Assembly: GCF_003074135.1 (NCBI RefSeq)
Contig: NZ_PPDK01000001.1
Coordinates: 434,001-498,000, forward strand
DNA length: 64,000 bases
From: Euzebya tangerina
Lineage (GTDB): Bacteria; Actinomycetota; Nitriliruptoria; Euzebyales; Euzebyaceae
Direction: 5' to 3'
The translations under genes and the position numbers were made by a program. The notes below the pieces were generated by a model, which made no database searches, was not told where the DNA came from, and saw nothing but the letters and a program-made list of their open reading frames with translations. Of the stretch, positions 8,518-18,267 are shown piece after piece. Positions within the stretch are counted from its first letter, which is position 1, and every line of letters begins with the position of its first letter.

Positions 8518-9387
8518 TCAGTGCGAGGAGATGCGGGCGACGGCGCGGCCCAGCACCGTCGGAAGGATCCGCCGTCGGTGGGCCGGCGGCCCATGGAGAT
8601 CGTCGGCGTCGCCGGCGAACGTCGCATCCTCGGTCGCCATCCCGCCAGCCTCGCGCACGGTGGCGGCGTCGAGCCGCGAGCCGACCAGCCGCTCCTCGGC
8701 CGCCGACGCTCGCTGCGGGGTCGTGAAGGCTCCCGAGACGCCGATCCGAGCGCTGCTCACCACACCAGCGTCGTCAACCTCCACTGACACGCCCACCGCA
8801 GCCAGCGGCCACCCGCTGGCTGGGTGGGTCGTCCGCGCGTAGCCGATGGCCGTCGACCGCGGCAGCGTGACCGCCGTGACCAGCTCGTCTGACCGGCGGG
8901 CCGTGCGCGCCTCACCAGCTCCAGCGTTCAGGAACGCCTGGATGTCCAGTTGTCGCTCACCGCCAGACGAGCGGAGGACGAGTTGAGCATTCAGGGCCAG
9001 AGCAACGGCAACCCAGTCGCTGGCCGGATCGGCCTCGGCCAGGGCGCCGACGAGCGTGCTGCGGCCGCGGACCAGCGGATCCGCCACGTGCGGCGCGGCC
9101 GCTCGCACCAGCGGGGCGCTCTCGCGGACGGCGTCATGTCGTGCCAGCTGGGCAACGGTCACGCGCGGGCCGATGCGGACCCCGTCGTTGGTGCGCTCCA
9201 CCGCGTCGAGTCCGGCGACACGACGCAGGTCGATGACCAGCCCCGGCCGGCGCTGACGGAGTCGGAGCTGCGGGATCAGGCTGTGACCTCCCGCCAGAAC
9301 GGCGGCTTCGTCACCGTGTTGGGCCAGGAGCTCCAGCACCTCATCGATCGAGTCCGGAGCGACGTAGGCGAACGGTGCCGGGATCAC
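8518..9387 (-). CDS. Molybdenum hydroxylase FAD-binding subunit (CoxM-like)
   Basis: This 289-residue medium subunit of the xanthine oxidase/aerobic CO dehydrogenase family transfers electrons from the iron-sulfur subunit to an acceptor through FAD. The FAD-binding AGGHSLIP (about residues 32-39) and the second FAD motif STLVGALAEADPASDW are clear, followed by the CO_deh_flav_C domain. It overlaps the large-subunit stop by 4 bp and is last in the operon. Confidence 0.9.
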   Translation of the reverse strand: MIPAPFAYVAPDSIDEVLELLAQHGDEAAVLAGGHSLIPQLRLRQRRPGLVIDLRRVAGLDAVERTNDGVRIGPRVTVAQLARHDAVRESAPLVRAAAPHVADPLVRGRSTLVGALAEADPASDWVAVALALNAQLVLRSSGGERQLDIQAFLNAGAGEARTARRSDELVTAVTLPRSTAIGYARTTHPASGWPLAAVGVSVEVDDAGVVSSARIGVSGAFTTPQRASAAEERLVGSRLDAATVREAGGMATEDATFAGDADDLHGPPAHRRRILPTVLGRAVARISSH

Positions 9388-11901
9388 GAGCGGTCCTGTG
9401 CGGCGTGGATGGCGGCGAGGACCCTCGCCGGCGTCAGGGGCATGTCCAGACGGGGGACACCAAGCGGTCGGAGCGCATCATGAACGGCACTGACGAGGAC
9501 GGCCGGCGTCGCGATCGTCGCTGCTTCGCCAACACCCTTCACGCCCAGCTCGTTGTGCGGGGTCGGGGTCACCGTGTGCTCGGCGACGATGCGTGGCACG
9601 TCACCGGCGCGAGGGATGGCGTAGGTCTGCAGCGTGCCCGTGGCCGAGGTCCCGTCCGGGTTGGCTCGTGCTCCCTCGAGCAGTGCCTGCCCCAGGCCCT
9701 GCGCGGCACCGCCGTGGATCTGCCCGCGGGCCAGCAGCGGGTTGAGGACCGGCCCGCAATCGTCGACCGCGACGAGTTGGGCGATGGTCACCTCGCCAGT
9801 CCCCGGGTCCACCTCGACCTCGGCGATGTAGGCGCCGAAGGGGAAGACCATGTCCTTCGGCGTGTAGAAGGCCGATGTCTCGAGGCCCGGCTGCTCGCCG
9901 CGAGGGTACGTCGCAAGCGACGTCGCGAGCTGGGCCACCTCGTCCCATGCCAGCGAGTGCCGTCCCATGCCATCGTCGGGCAACTGGAACCGGGTCACGC
10001 GGCCAACTGCCGCGCCGGCGAGGCCACGCGCGCCATGCCGAACGGTCCGCAAGCCCCGGGCCAGCGTGGAGGGTTCGAGCACGACGAAGTGACCGTCGAC
10101 CAGGTCGACGTCGTCGGCCGGCAGGCCCAGGGCGTTTGCGGCCACACGGCGAGCTTTCTGCCGGACTGCCGTCGCCGCCTGGTGCACCGCCATGCCGCCG
10201 GTCGCCATCGACCTCGAGTTGTAGGTTCCGTTGCCGTGGTCGACCCGGTCGGTGTCGCCTTCCAGCACGGTGATCCGGTCGGTGGGCAGACCCAGAGCGG
10301 CGCCGGCGATCTGGGCGTAGGTGGTGGCGTGGCCTTGCCCATGGTCGGCCGTGCCGACGCGCACAGTCACGTCACCCGTGGGGTGCACGCTCACACGGGC
10401 GTGCTCCCACCCGCCGTTGTCGTAGCCGACCAGGTTGAGGGCCCGGTGCGGGCCAAGACCCGTGAACTCCGTGTACAGGGCCACGCCGAGGCCGACCAGC
10501 CGCCCCTCCTCGCGAGCGGCCTGCTGGCGCCGTCGGGCATGGGTGAGGTCCGCCAGGTCGACGGCGAGGTCCAGTGCCGCCTCGTAGTCGCCGCTGTCCA
10601 GGCGGAAGGCCTTGCTGGGCAGTCGGTGGGGGAAGCGGCGGACCAGGTTCCGGCGGCGCACCTCGACGGGGTCCAGGCCGACCTCGATGGCAAGGTCGTC
10701 GACCAGCCGTTCGATGAGGTAGGTGGCCTCGGGTCGACCGGCCCCGCGGTAGGTGTCGACCCGCGGGGTGTTCGTTGCGACGACGTGGGTGACAACGTCG
10801 ACGTCGCTGATGTCGTACACGCCGGTCACCATGAGACCGGTGTTGATGGCGGGCACGCCGGCGCCCATCCCCGACAGGTAGCCGCCCACCCCTGCCCAGA
10901 TGCGCACGCGCAGTCCCAGGATGCGCCCATCGGAGGTGGCGACGAGTTCGGCCTCCTGCACCTGATCGCGGCCGTGGTTGGAGGCCAGCAGGTCTTCGGT
11001 CCGCGTCGCGACCCAGCGGACGGGTCTGCCCAGTTCGCGAGCCGCGAAGGCGACCAGGACCTCCTCCGGGTGGAGGTGGAGCTTCGCCCCGAAGCCGCCG
11101 CCGACGTCGGGGGCGACGACCCGGAGCAGGTGCTCACCGATGCCGAGGGACTCGGCCAGGAAGCGACGGATCCGATGCGGCGCCTGCGTGGCCGTGGTCA
11201 CGGTGAGCCGACCATCCGCGCCGGGTTCTGCGACCACGGCGCGCGGCTCGAGCGGCGTCGGTTGCACCCGCTGGTTGCGCAAGGTCCGTTGGATCACCAC
11301 ATCGGCGCGACGACGTGCACGGGCGAAGTTGCCGCCGCCGGCAGGGAGCGACACGAGGACGTTGCCCTCTGCGCCGTCGAGGTCCGGATGCAGGACGGGT
11401 GCGTCGGGGTCCGCTGCCGCGCGGGGATCGGTGACGGCGGGCAGGACCTCCCAGTCCACGTCCACCATCTCGGCGGCGTCGACCGCGGCCTCGGCTGTCT
11501 CGGCGACCACCACGGCCACGCCCTCACCGTGGAAGCGCGCGACCTCTGGCGCCAGGGCATGGTGCTCGGTGATCGCCATCCCCGGGAGTCGCCACTGGAC
11601 CGGCAGCGGCCGAAGTGGTCCGGCCGTCGCGTCCCCGGTCATGGCCGGGGCACCGGCGAGTTCTGCCCCCGTCCAGACCGACACGACTCCCGGCATCCCG
11701 GCCGCCGCTGCGGTGTCGATCCGCCGAATCCGGGCGTGGCCGTGTGGCGAGCGGACCACGACCAGGTGCACCGCGTCCCGCGGCGCCAGATCATCGGTGA
11801 AGCGCCCAGCTCCACGGAGGTGGCGCTCGTCCTCTCGCCGCAGGACCGGATGTCCGAGCGGACCGGGAAGGGCTACGTCGCCCAGCGGGTCATCCAGTGG
11901 G

Positions 11902-11909
<8 letters not shown>
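9384..11909 (-). CDS. Molybdenum hydroxylase large (molybdopterin) subunit, CoxL-like form II
   Basis: This 841-residue catalytic subunit carries the Mo-pterin cofactor. The active-site loop reads YRGAGR (residues 387-392), as in form II CO-dehydrogenase-like enzymes. It is not the CSFR loop of genuine form I CO dehydrogenases, so CO oxidation is not supported. The catalytic Glu795 lies in GVGEA near the C-terminus. The ATG at 11909 overlaps the small-subunit stop by 8 bp; an in-frame ATG seven codons earlier is less likely. The linked MFS transporter and HxlR regulator suggest hydroxylation of an imported or exported heteroaromatic compound or aldehyde. Confidence 0.9.
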
Positions 11910-12377
<468 letters not shown>

Positions 12378-12381
<4 letters not shown>

Positions 12382-13817
12382 GTCGTGGCTCCCCCAACGG
12401 CTGCGGTCGGCCGCGATGGGTCCGGACCCGCCATGGGTGCGGTGTCCAGGCGTCGGCAGACGACAGCGGTGCCCAGACCCGCGAACGCCATCAACGCGAA
12501 GGCTCCGCGGAAGTCCTCGACGGTGGCGAGATCGGCTTCTCCCACGAGGGCGACGGTGAGTGCGATGCCCAGGACCAGCCCGATTCGCTGGATCGTCTGG
12601 TTGATCGCGGTCCCCTGCGCAGTGTCGCTGTCGGGCAGGTCGTGCACTGCGGCGCCCGGCAGGTGCGGCAGGACCAGTCCGACGCCCAGCCCGCCGAGGA
12701 CCACGCTGGGCCACCAGATCCGCAGCAGGTCAGGATCCGGCCCGGCGAGCAGCAGGACCAGTTTGCCTGCGGCGAAGAGCAGGGCACCGGTGACCATGAC
12801 CGGCCGGTGTCCGATCCGATCGACGAGCCGGCCGCCGAGTGGGCCGACGATCCCCGCCAGGATCGGGCCCGGTGTGAAGAGCAGCGCCGCGATCACCGCG
12901 TCATACCCCCACCCCGAGGTCAGGAAGAGCACGATCCCGAAGAAGAACGCGCCGAAGCCGAGGTAGAACAGCAGGGAGGCCAGGTTGGCCTGGCGGTGGC
13001 TCGGCACCGCGAACAGCCGCAGTTGGACGATGGCATCTTCTCGTCCACGCGACCGCAGGACCAGGACCGGGAGCAGGCCCAGTCCGATCAGGAGGCCGCC
13101 GAGAGTGCGCAGATCGGTCCAGCCCCAGGTCTCGCTCTGGACGATGGCCGCCGTGAGGACGCCGACCCCGGCTGCCAGGAGCACGGTGCCGAGGAGGTCC
13201 AGTCGGGGGCGTCCTCCTGCGCGGGATTCCCTGAGGATGCGCGCTCCGGCGACGACACCGAGTCCACCCGGGATGAGGTTGACGAGGAACACGGCCTGCC
13301 AGCCTCCGAGGTTCACCAACCCTGCGCCGATCACCGGCCCGAAGGCGGCTGCCAGGCCACCGACCGCGCCCCAGATGCCGATGGCCATGGCCCGACGGCC
13401 TCGCGGGAATGCAGGCAGGAGCAGCGCGAGCGAGGTGGGGAACAGTGCGGCAGCCCCCACCGCCTGCAGTGCGCGTGCCGCGATGAGCAGGCCGGGCGTC
13501 GGGGCGAGGGCACAGAGGAGGGAGGCGACGGTGAAGAGCCCCAGGCCGATCAGGAACAGGCGCTTGCGGCCGACACCGTCGGCGATTCGGCCTGCGGGGA
13601 TGAGCAGACCGGCGAACACCGCGGTGTAGGCGTTGAGCACCCACGAGAGCGTGACGGTCGAGGAGTCGGGGAAGTCCGCCAGGAGGTCCGGGAAGGCGAT
13701 GACCACGATCGACAGGTCGAGCGCCGCGACGAAGATGGCGAGCGAGGTGATGGCCAACGTCCGCCAGGCATGTCGGGGGATCGAAGCCTCTGGGTCAGCG
13801 TGCTCGATGGACGTCAC
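12378..13817 (-). CDS. MFS transporter, DHA2-type drug/solute antiporter
   Basis: This 479-residue integral membrane protein has about 14 predicted hydrophobic helices. Motif C region LDLSIVVIAFPDL in helix 1 and GRIADGVGRKR between helices 2 and 3 are typical of the EmrB/QacA (DHA2) branch. It is the first gene of the molybdenum-hydroxylase operon and its stop overlaps the CoxS start. It may import the hydroxylase substrate or export the product; DHA2 members are mostly exporters. The divergent HxlR gene starts 88 bp away. Confidence 0.88.
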
Positions 13818-13825
13818 TCCACACT

Positions 13826-13871
13826 CCTAGAGCTAGGTTTCTCGGAGAGACTCAGCATGGCAGAAGCTGAG
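13826..13871. promoter_or_regulatory. Inverted repeats in the MFS/HxlR divergent promoter region
   Basis: CCTAG-AG-CTAGG at 13826-13837 and CTCAGC-9nt-GCTGAG at 13851-13856/13866-13871 are perfect inverted repeats between the two divergent starts. They are candidate HxlR operators controlling both directions. Confidence 0.45.
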
Positions 13872-13905
13872 TTCGTTCGCAAGACCCAGGTGGTAGTGTC
13901 GGCTC

Positions 13906-14367
13906 ATGATGTGGTCGGAGTACGACAGCGACGTCTGCTCGGTCGCCCGCACGATGGATGTGCTGCAGGACGAGTGGACGGTCCTGCTGCTGCGTGATGT
14001 CGTCAACGGGTTGCACCGCTTCGAGGAGATCCGAGACCACCTCGGCATCTCGCGCTCGGTGTTGGCGCGGCGTCTGGATCATCTGGTCGCCCACGGGGTC
14101 CTCGAGCGCCACGCCTACCGCGAGTCGGGCGCCCGTGAACGGCAGGAGTACGTCCTGACCGAGCGCGGCGCAGCCCTCCGCAAGGTCCTCATCGCCCTGA
14201 TCGACTTCGGCGACCGCCACCTCGCAGCGGGCGGTCCCCCGATGATCCCACGGCACCGGGACTGCGGCGCGCCGGTGCACGGTGTCCTGCGCTGCGAGGC
14301 GGGCCACGTCGTCCAGGATCCCCCTGGCGTGGAACTGGTGCCGGGGCCTGGCGCACGACGCCGCTGA
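13906..14367 (+). CDS. HxlR-family winged-helix transcriptional regulator
   Basis: This 153-residue cytosolic DNA-binding protein has the HxlR core: CSVARTMDVLQDEWTVLLLR, GLHRFEEIRDHLGISRSVLARRL and the wing YVLTERG. Cys13 precedes the first helix, a place used by thiol or aldehyde-sensing members such as HypR and YodB. Two further cysteines lie in a CxxxxxxGVLRC-like tail. It faces the MFS/molybdenum-hydroxylase operon and most likely represses it. A second ATG directly after the first is an equal start. Confidence 0.9.
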   Translation: MMWSEYDSDVCSVARTMDVLQDEWTVLLLRDVVNGLHRFEEIRDHLGISRSVLARRLDHLVAHGVLERHAYRESGARERQEYVLTERGAALRKVLIALIDFGDRHLAAGGPPMIPRHRDCGAPVHGVLRCEAGHVVQDPPGVELVPGPGARRR

Positions 14368-14495
14368 GCCTGAACAGCCAGACGAAGGGAGGCCATCCGC
14401 ACGTGACATCGGCGCCGACGTCGGGAGGGGTCAACATGATCGCGATGCAAGATTGCGCTTGTTCGGCACCACGCGGATCAGCGTGCTCAACGAAC

Positions 14496-14523
14496 GTGGA
14501 AGACTCCCCGTCGTGTCTTCCAC
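14496..14523. terminator. Bidirectional terminator-like hairpin
   Basis: GTGGAAGAC and GTCTTCCAC form a perfect 9-bp stem with a 10-nt loop between the convergent HxlR and hydrolase genes. No T-run follows, as is common in GC-rich actinobacteria. Confidence 0.55.
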
Positions 14524-14567
14524 GGCGTCACGCTGCGGTTGTCCAGACCCGATCCGGTTGGGAGAAA

Positions 14568-15488
14568 TCAGTCATCCGTCACAACTGCGGCGATGGTGTC
14601 GACCACGGCTTCGGGGCGCTCGGCGTGCAGGAAGTGACCCACACCATCGATCGTCCGTTGTGCCCGGAGGTCGGTGAACATCCTGCGGTCGTGCTCGCGG
14701 TCAGGTCCATCCGGCTCGATCCCGTCGTCCGCTCCGTAGAGGATGCTGGACGGGACCGTGATCGGCTCGCCGTTGCCTAGCGCGGACTCAAGCCTGTGGT
14801 AGCGCTCGTCCCGCTCCCGCTCGGTGTAGGCGCTCAGCACGATGCGGGCGAAGTCCGGACCGCCGAGCGCCCATGCCGCCCGCTCAAAGGCTTCATCCAC
14901 ATCGTCCAAGGTGGGAGACCAGATCGTCCAAAGGTGGCGACTGAAGCCCAGAGGATCGGCGTGAAGGGTGCCCTCACCCCAACCCGTCGAGAGGAAGAAC
15001 TGATACCACAGCGCCTGGATCTGCCGGTAGCTCGGCGGATCGCCGTGCTGGCCCCAACTGAGCGCGTAGCCACCCAGGCTGACGAGATGGTGCACTCGGT
15101 CGGGTTGGGTCGCGGCGACGCCCTGGACGGCACGGGCCCCCCAGTCTTGGCCGACCAGCACGGCACGGTCGATGTCGCACGCGTCGAGCAGGTCGATGAC
15201 GTCTTGAGTCAGTGCGGCGAGCTGGCCGCTGCGGGGCGTCGAGTCGTCCAAGAAGCGCGTGGATCCGAACCCCCGCAGATGAGGAGGGAGCACTCGGTGG
15301 CCACGCGCCACGAGTCGATTTGTGATCGGAAGCCAGCTGCTGGGGGCATCTGGAAAGCCGTGGACGAGCAACACGGGGAGTCGGCTCGACGTGCCCCCGC
15401 TGTTGTGGTCGTGGTACGCGAGCTCGAGGGTCGGGGTGGCGATGGTCGAAGTCACAGGATCTTCGATCCGGTCAGGAGCATCACTCAT
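14568..15488 (-). CDS. Alpha/beta hydrolase, epoxide hydrolase/haloalkane dehalogenase-like
   Basis: This is a 306-residue soluble hydrolase. The oxyanion motif HGFP is at residues 43-46. The nucleophile elbow reads GQDWGA with Asp115 as nucleophile, as in epoxide hydrolases and dehalogenases rather than serine esterases. A C-terminal GVGHFLHAERPE supplies the catalytic His. The ATG overlaps the stop of the ABC permease (ATGA), so it is co-translated with a drug-type exporter. Detoxification of a reactive xenobiotic is a reasonable guess. Confidence 0.85.
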   Translation of the reverse strand: MSDAPDRIEDPVTSTIATPTLELAYHDHNSGGTSSRLPVLLVHGFPDAPSSWLPITNRLVARGHRVLPPHLRGFGSTRFLDDSTPRSGQLAALTQDVIDLLDACDIDRAVLVGQDWGARAVQGVAATQPDRVHHLVSLGGYALSWGQHGDPPSYRQIQALWYQFFLSTGWGEGTLHADPLGFSRHLWTIWSPTLDDVDEAFERAAWALGGPDFARIVLSAYTERERDERYHRLESALGNGEPITVPSSILYGADDGIEPDGPDREHDRRMFTDLRAQRTIDGVGHFLHAERPEAVVDTIAAVVTDD

Positions 15489-16252
15489 GGACGAGAGGTG
15501 GCGGTCATGGCGGTGCGGACCGCCCAGGTTGATGCCACGAGAGCGAGGGCGCCCGCGGCAGCGAGTGCTGCGGCGATGTCGGCTCCGTTCCAGCCGCTGA
15601 TGAGTAGCGAACGCATCCCTTCGATGATGTAGGTGACGGGGTTGTAGGCGGCAACGGCCTCCAGCCAGCCGCGCAGCTGCTCGCGGGGGAGGAAGGCCGG
15701 TGCCATGAAGAGAAACGGAAAGAAGATGAAGCTTGCGCTCTGCACGGCGGCGGCGTTCCTGGTGATGAGGCCGAGTGCCACGGTGTAGGCGGCGAACCCG
15801 ATCCCCCAGAGGAGTGAGATGGCCAGGATCACGGCGAGCCCGGCGACACCGGCGGCGGGGTCCACGCCAAGAGCGACTCCAAGACCCACGACCACCGCGA
15901 CCTGCGCCAGGACGGCTAGGGCGGCGACGAGAACTGGTGCGATGACGATGATCGAGCGGTTGATGGAGGAGGTCAGCATGCGGGTGAAGTAGCCAGACTG
16001 GATGTCCTCGACGAGGAGTTGACCGGCCAGCGAGCCGCCGACGGCCGCCGTGAGGATGGGGAGGGGCAGGATGAAGGTCATGTAGTCGCCACCGGCCAGG
16101 CGCGTCACGTCGTCGGAACCGCCGAGCAGGCCGTCGTAGACGAACAGGAAGAACACCGAGATCGCGAGGTTGGGAAGGGTCGCCTCGGGGGTGCGGATGA
16201 TCCGTCGGCACAGTGCGACGGACAGCGTGGTCAGGTCGCTGAGCATGGTCAC
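15485..16252 (-). CDS. ABC-2 type transporter permease (DrrB-like)
   Basis: This is a 255-residue membrane protein with about six hydrophobic segments and the ABC-2 signature region NPVTYIIEGMRSLL. It starts at GTG 16252, overlapping the ATPase stop (GTGA); an ATG two codons later is possible. It pairs with the ATPase as a DrrAB-type drug or lipid exporter. Confidence 0.9.
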   Translation of the reverse strand: MTMLSDLTTLSVALCRRIIRTPEATLPNLAISVFFLFVYDGLLGGSDDVTRLAGGDYMTFILPLPILTAAVGGSLAGQLLVEDIQSGYFTRMLTSSINRSIIVIAPVLVAALAVLAQVAVVVGLGVALGVDPAAGVAGLAVILAISLLWGIGFAAYTVALGLITRNAAAVQSASFIFFPFLFMAPAFLPREQLRGWLEAVAAYNPVTYIIEGMRSLLISGWNGADIAAALAAAGALALVASTWAVRTAMTATSRP

Positions 16253-17178
16253 GCTGCACGCTCCGAGTCCGTGGCGGTCATGGCGACGAACACGTCGTCA
16301 AGGGTCGGGGTGATCGTTCGCACCCGGTCGACCTGCACACCAGCGCTTGTGAGGCGGCCAAGGATCTGAACGGCTGATCGCTCGGCATCCTCCACGTCGA
16401 TGATGAGTTGACGATCGTTCCGCTGGGCGACATCCAGATCCAGGACGAGGAGGGCGGCGTCCAGATCGGGCAGATCCAGGACGACTTGATGCTGCCCTCG
16501 ACGCTCTTTGAGCTGCCTCGCCGTGCCTTCGGCCACGAGCGATCCTGCTTTGAGGATCCCGATACGGTCGGCGAGTTCGTCAGCCTCCTCCAGGTACTGA
16601 GTAGTCAACAGGATCGTCGTGCCGGTATCCCGCAGCCGACGAACCTCGGCCCAGAGGGCCCGTCGGGACGACGGATCGAGTCCTGTCGTCGGCTCGTCGA
16701 GGAACACGACCTGCGGCCGGTGAACGAGGCTAAGCGCGAGGTCCAAGCGGCGACGCTGACCACCTGACAGGGTGCTGACCCTTGCCGCGATCTTGTCGAC
16801 CAGGCCGAGCGCGTTCAACAGCTCCTCAGCGCGATCGCGAGCCGGTCCGCGAGCGAGTCCGCTCACGCGCCCCTGTGCCACGAGCAGCTCATGACAGCTC
16901 TGCACCGGGTCGACACCGACGTCCTGCAGCGTCACGCCGATCAGTGACCGAACGAGTCGCGGCTCGTGGGTGACACTGATGCCGCCGACGTGTGCCTGAC
17001 CAGCGGTTGGCGCGAGAAGTGTCACCAACATCTTGACGAACGTGGATTTGCCGGACCCGTTCGGACCGAGGAGCCCGTAGATCTCACCCGGCGCGACGGC
17101 CACCGACACCGCGTCCACAGCCGGGGAAGCGGCTCCGACGTATGTCTTGGTCAATGCCCTTGTTTCGATTGCGTGCAC
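16249..17178 (-). CDS. ABC transporter ATP-binding protein (DrrA-like)
   Basis: This is a 309-residue single-domain ATPase. Walker A is GPNGSGKST, the signature is LSGGQRRRLDLA and Walker B is VVFLDEPTTGLDP. The C-terminal DrrA extension ends in TPTLDDVFVAMT. The GTG at 17178 is chosen because GGAGG lies 5 nt upstream; the upstream ATG at 17190 is so close that its own codons contain this site. It faces a MarR-family gene across a 60-bp gap with a palindrome. Confidence 0.9.
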   Translation of the reverse strand: MHAIETRALTKTYVGAASPAVDAVSVAVAPGEIYGLLGPNGSGKSTFVKMLVTLLAPTAGQAHVGGISVTHEPRLVRSLIGVTLQDVGVDPVQSCHELLVAQGRVSGLARGPARDRAEELLNALGLVDKIAARVSTLSGGQRRRLDLALSLVHRPQVVFLDEPTTGLDPSSRRALWAEVRRLRDTGTTILLTTQYLEEADELADRIGILKAGSLVAEGTARQLKERRGQHQVVLDLPDLDAALLVLDLDVAQRNDRQLIIDVEDAERSAVQILGRLTSAGVQVDRVRTITPTLDDVFVAMTATDSERAA

Positions 17179-17206
17179 ATGTACCTCCATGAACTGGTAA
17201 CTAGTT

Positions 17207-17223
17207 TGTCTAGTAATTAGACA
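17207..17223. promoter_or_regulatory. Palindromic MarR operator candidate
   Basis: TGTCTA-GTAAT-TAGACA is a 17-bp inverted repeat with perfect 6-bp arms, 16 bp upstream of the MarR start and 29 bp upstream of the exporter ATPase start. Size and place fit a MarR-dimer site controlling both promoters. Confidence 0.65.
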
Positions 17224-17238
17224 GGCTAGTCTGACCCC

Positions 17239-17718
17239 ATGGCAAACGCAACCCCCCGCCCCCAGCGCCAGGAGTTTGAAGAGACGGTGACGGACGGCAC
17301 CCAGCTCAGCTGGGCGCTGCGTTCGGTCCTGTGGGCCTACGACGACGTCCAGCAACATGTTGCGGACCTGATGGATCTGAGCGAACGAGACGTCCGGGCA
17401 CTGGAACACCTCATGGAGCGGCCCGACCTCGGACCCGCTGACCTCGCGCTACTCCTTGGAATATCGACCGCATCCTCCACGGTCCTCGTGGACCGGCTTG
17501 AGGACGCTGGCCACATCCGTCGTCAGCCACACCCGGAGGATCGCCGCCGCAAGCAGCTCGTCGTCACACAACACGCAAGCGACGAGATGCTCGCGAACCT
17601 CCGACCACTCTTCGACATGCTCAAGGCGATCGACGACGACTTCGATGAGCATGAGAAAGCGGTCATCGAGTCCTACCTCCGGAAGGTCACTGATGTCTAC
17701 GGCCGCTTCACGGCTTGA
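17239..17718 (+). CDS. MarR-family transcriptional regulator
   Basis: This is a 159-residue dimeric winged-helix protein. The MarR core DLALLLGISTASSTVLVDRLEDAGHIRRQPHPEDRRRK is visible in pieces, including the wing with DRR. It lies divergent to the DrrAB/epoxide-hydrolase operon and is the likely ligand-responsive repressor of that exporter. Confidence 0.9.
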   Translation: MANATPRPQRQEFEETVTDGTQLSWALRSVLWAYDDVQQHVADLMDLSERDVRALEHLMERPDLGPADLALLLGISTASSTVLVDRLEDAGHIRRQPHPEDRRRKQLVVTQHASDEMLANLRPLFDMLKAIDDDFDEHEKAVIESYLRKVTDVYGRFTA

Positions 17719-17874
17719 CAAGGCGATCCGATCCCTCCTCGGACGTCTCTACCTTCGGCGAGCACCCAACCCATCCGCGCCATTCCCTGCCATCCTAGGG
17801 CAGTAACGAGGGCAGTCAGCGTAGTCCGGCTAGTGGGCGAAGGGCGCCGAATGGACTCTGAGCTGGGAGTTTGT

Positions 17875-17951
17875 TGGTGGTCAGGGGCGGGGTCGAACCG
17901 CCGACCTTCCGAGTTTCAGTCGGACGCTCGTACCAACTGAGCTACCTGACC
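17875..17951 (-). tRNA. tRNA-Phe (anticodon GAA)
   Basis: On the minus strand the 7-bp acceptor GGTCAGG pairs with CCTGACC. The anticodon stem TCCGA/TCGGA holds loop CTGAAAC with anticodon GAA. The T arm is GGCGG-TTCGACC-CCGCC. The 3' CCA is encoded. It is the last of three tRNA genes in the same orientation. Confidence 0.97.
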
Positions 17952-17987
17952 ATGTGGCACTCGGCCTTCGACGGCCGATGTACCGAG

Positions 17988-18062
17988 CGGACCTGACGGG
18001 ATTTGAACCCGCGGCCTCAACCTTGACAGGGTTGCGAGCACTCCTAACTGCTCCACAGGTCC
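17988..18062 (-). tRNA. tRNA-Asp (anticodon GTC)
   Basis: Acceptor GGACCTG pairs with CAGGTCC. The anticodon stem CAACC/GGTTG holds loop CTGTCAA, anticodon GTC. The discriminator is G, as expected for tRNA-Asp. CCA is not encoded and must be added post-transcriptionally. Confidence 0.97.
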
Positions 18063-18097
18063 TCGGTGAGATATGTAGTTGTGGGCTTCCCCTGGGG

Positions 18098-18169
18098 TAG
18101 GCCGTGCGGGACTCGAACCCGCTCCGCCGGATTAAAAGTCCGGAGCTCTACCCGGTGAGCTAACGGCCC
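18098..18169 (-). tRNA. tRNA-Lys (anticodon TTT)
   Basis: Acceptor GGGCCGT pairs with ACGGCCT (first pair G-U). The anticodon stem CCGGA/TCCGG holds loop CTTTTAA, anticodon TTT. The discriminator is A and CCA is not encoded. It is the promoter-proximal gene of the tRNA cluster; TACACT (complement of 18234-18239) is a candidate -10 box. Confidence 0.96.
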
Positions 18170-18267
18170 GGCGGCAGCGTACCTGTTCGCCCGTTCGTCG
18201 GCCGGCGGGAATGCCCGGTCTGGCGGAGCGGAAAGTGTAGCGCAGATCGCTGCCGTACGCTGTCGCC

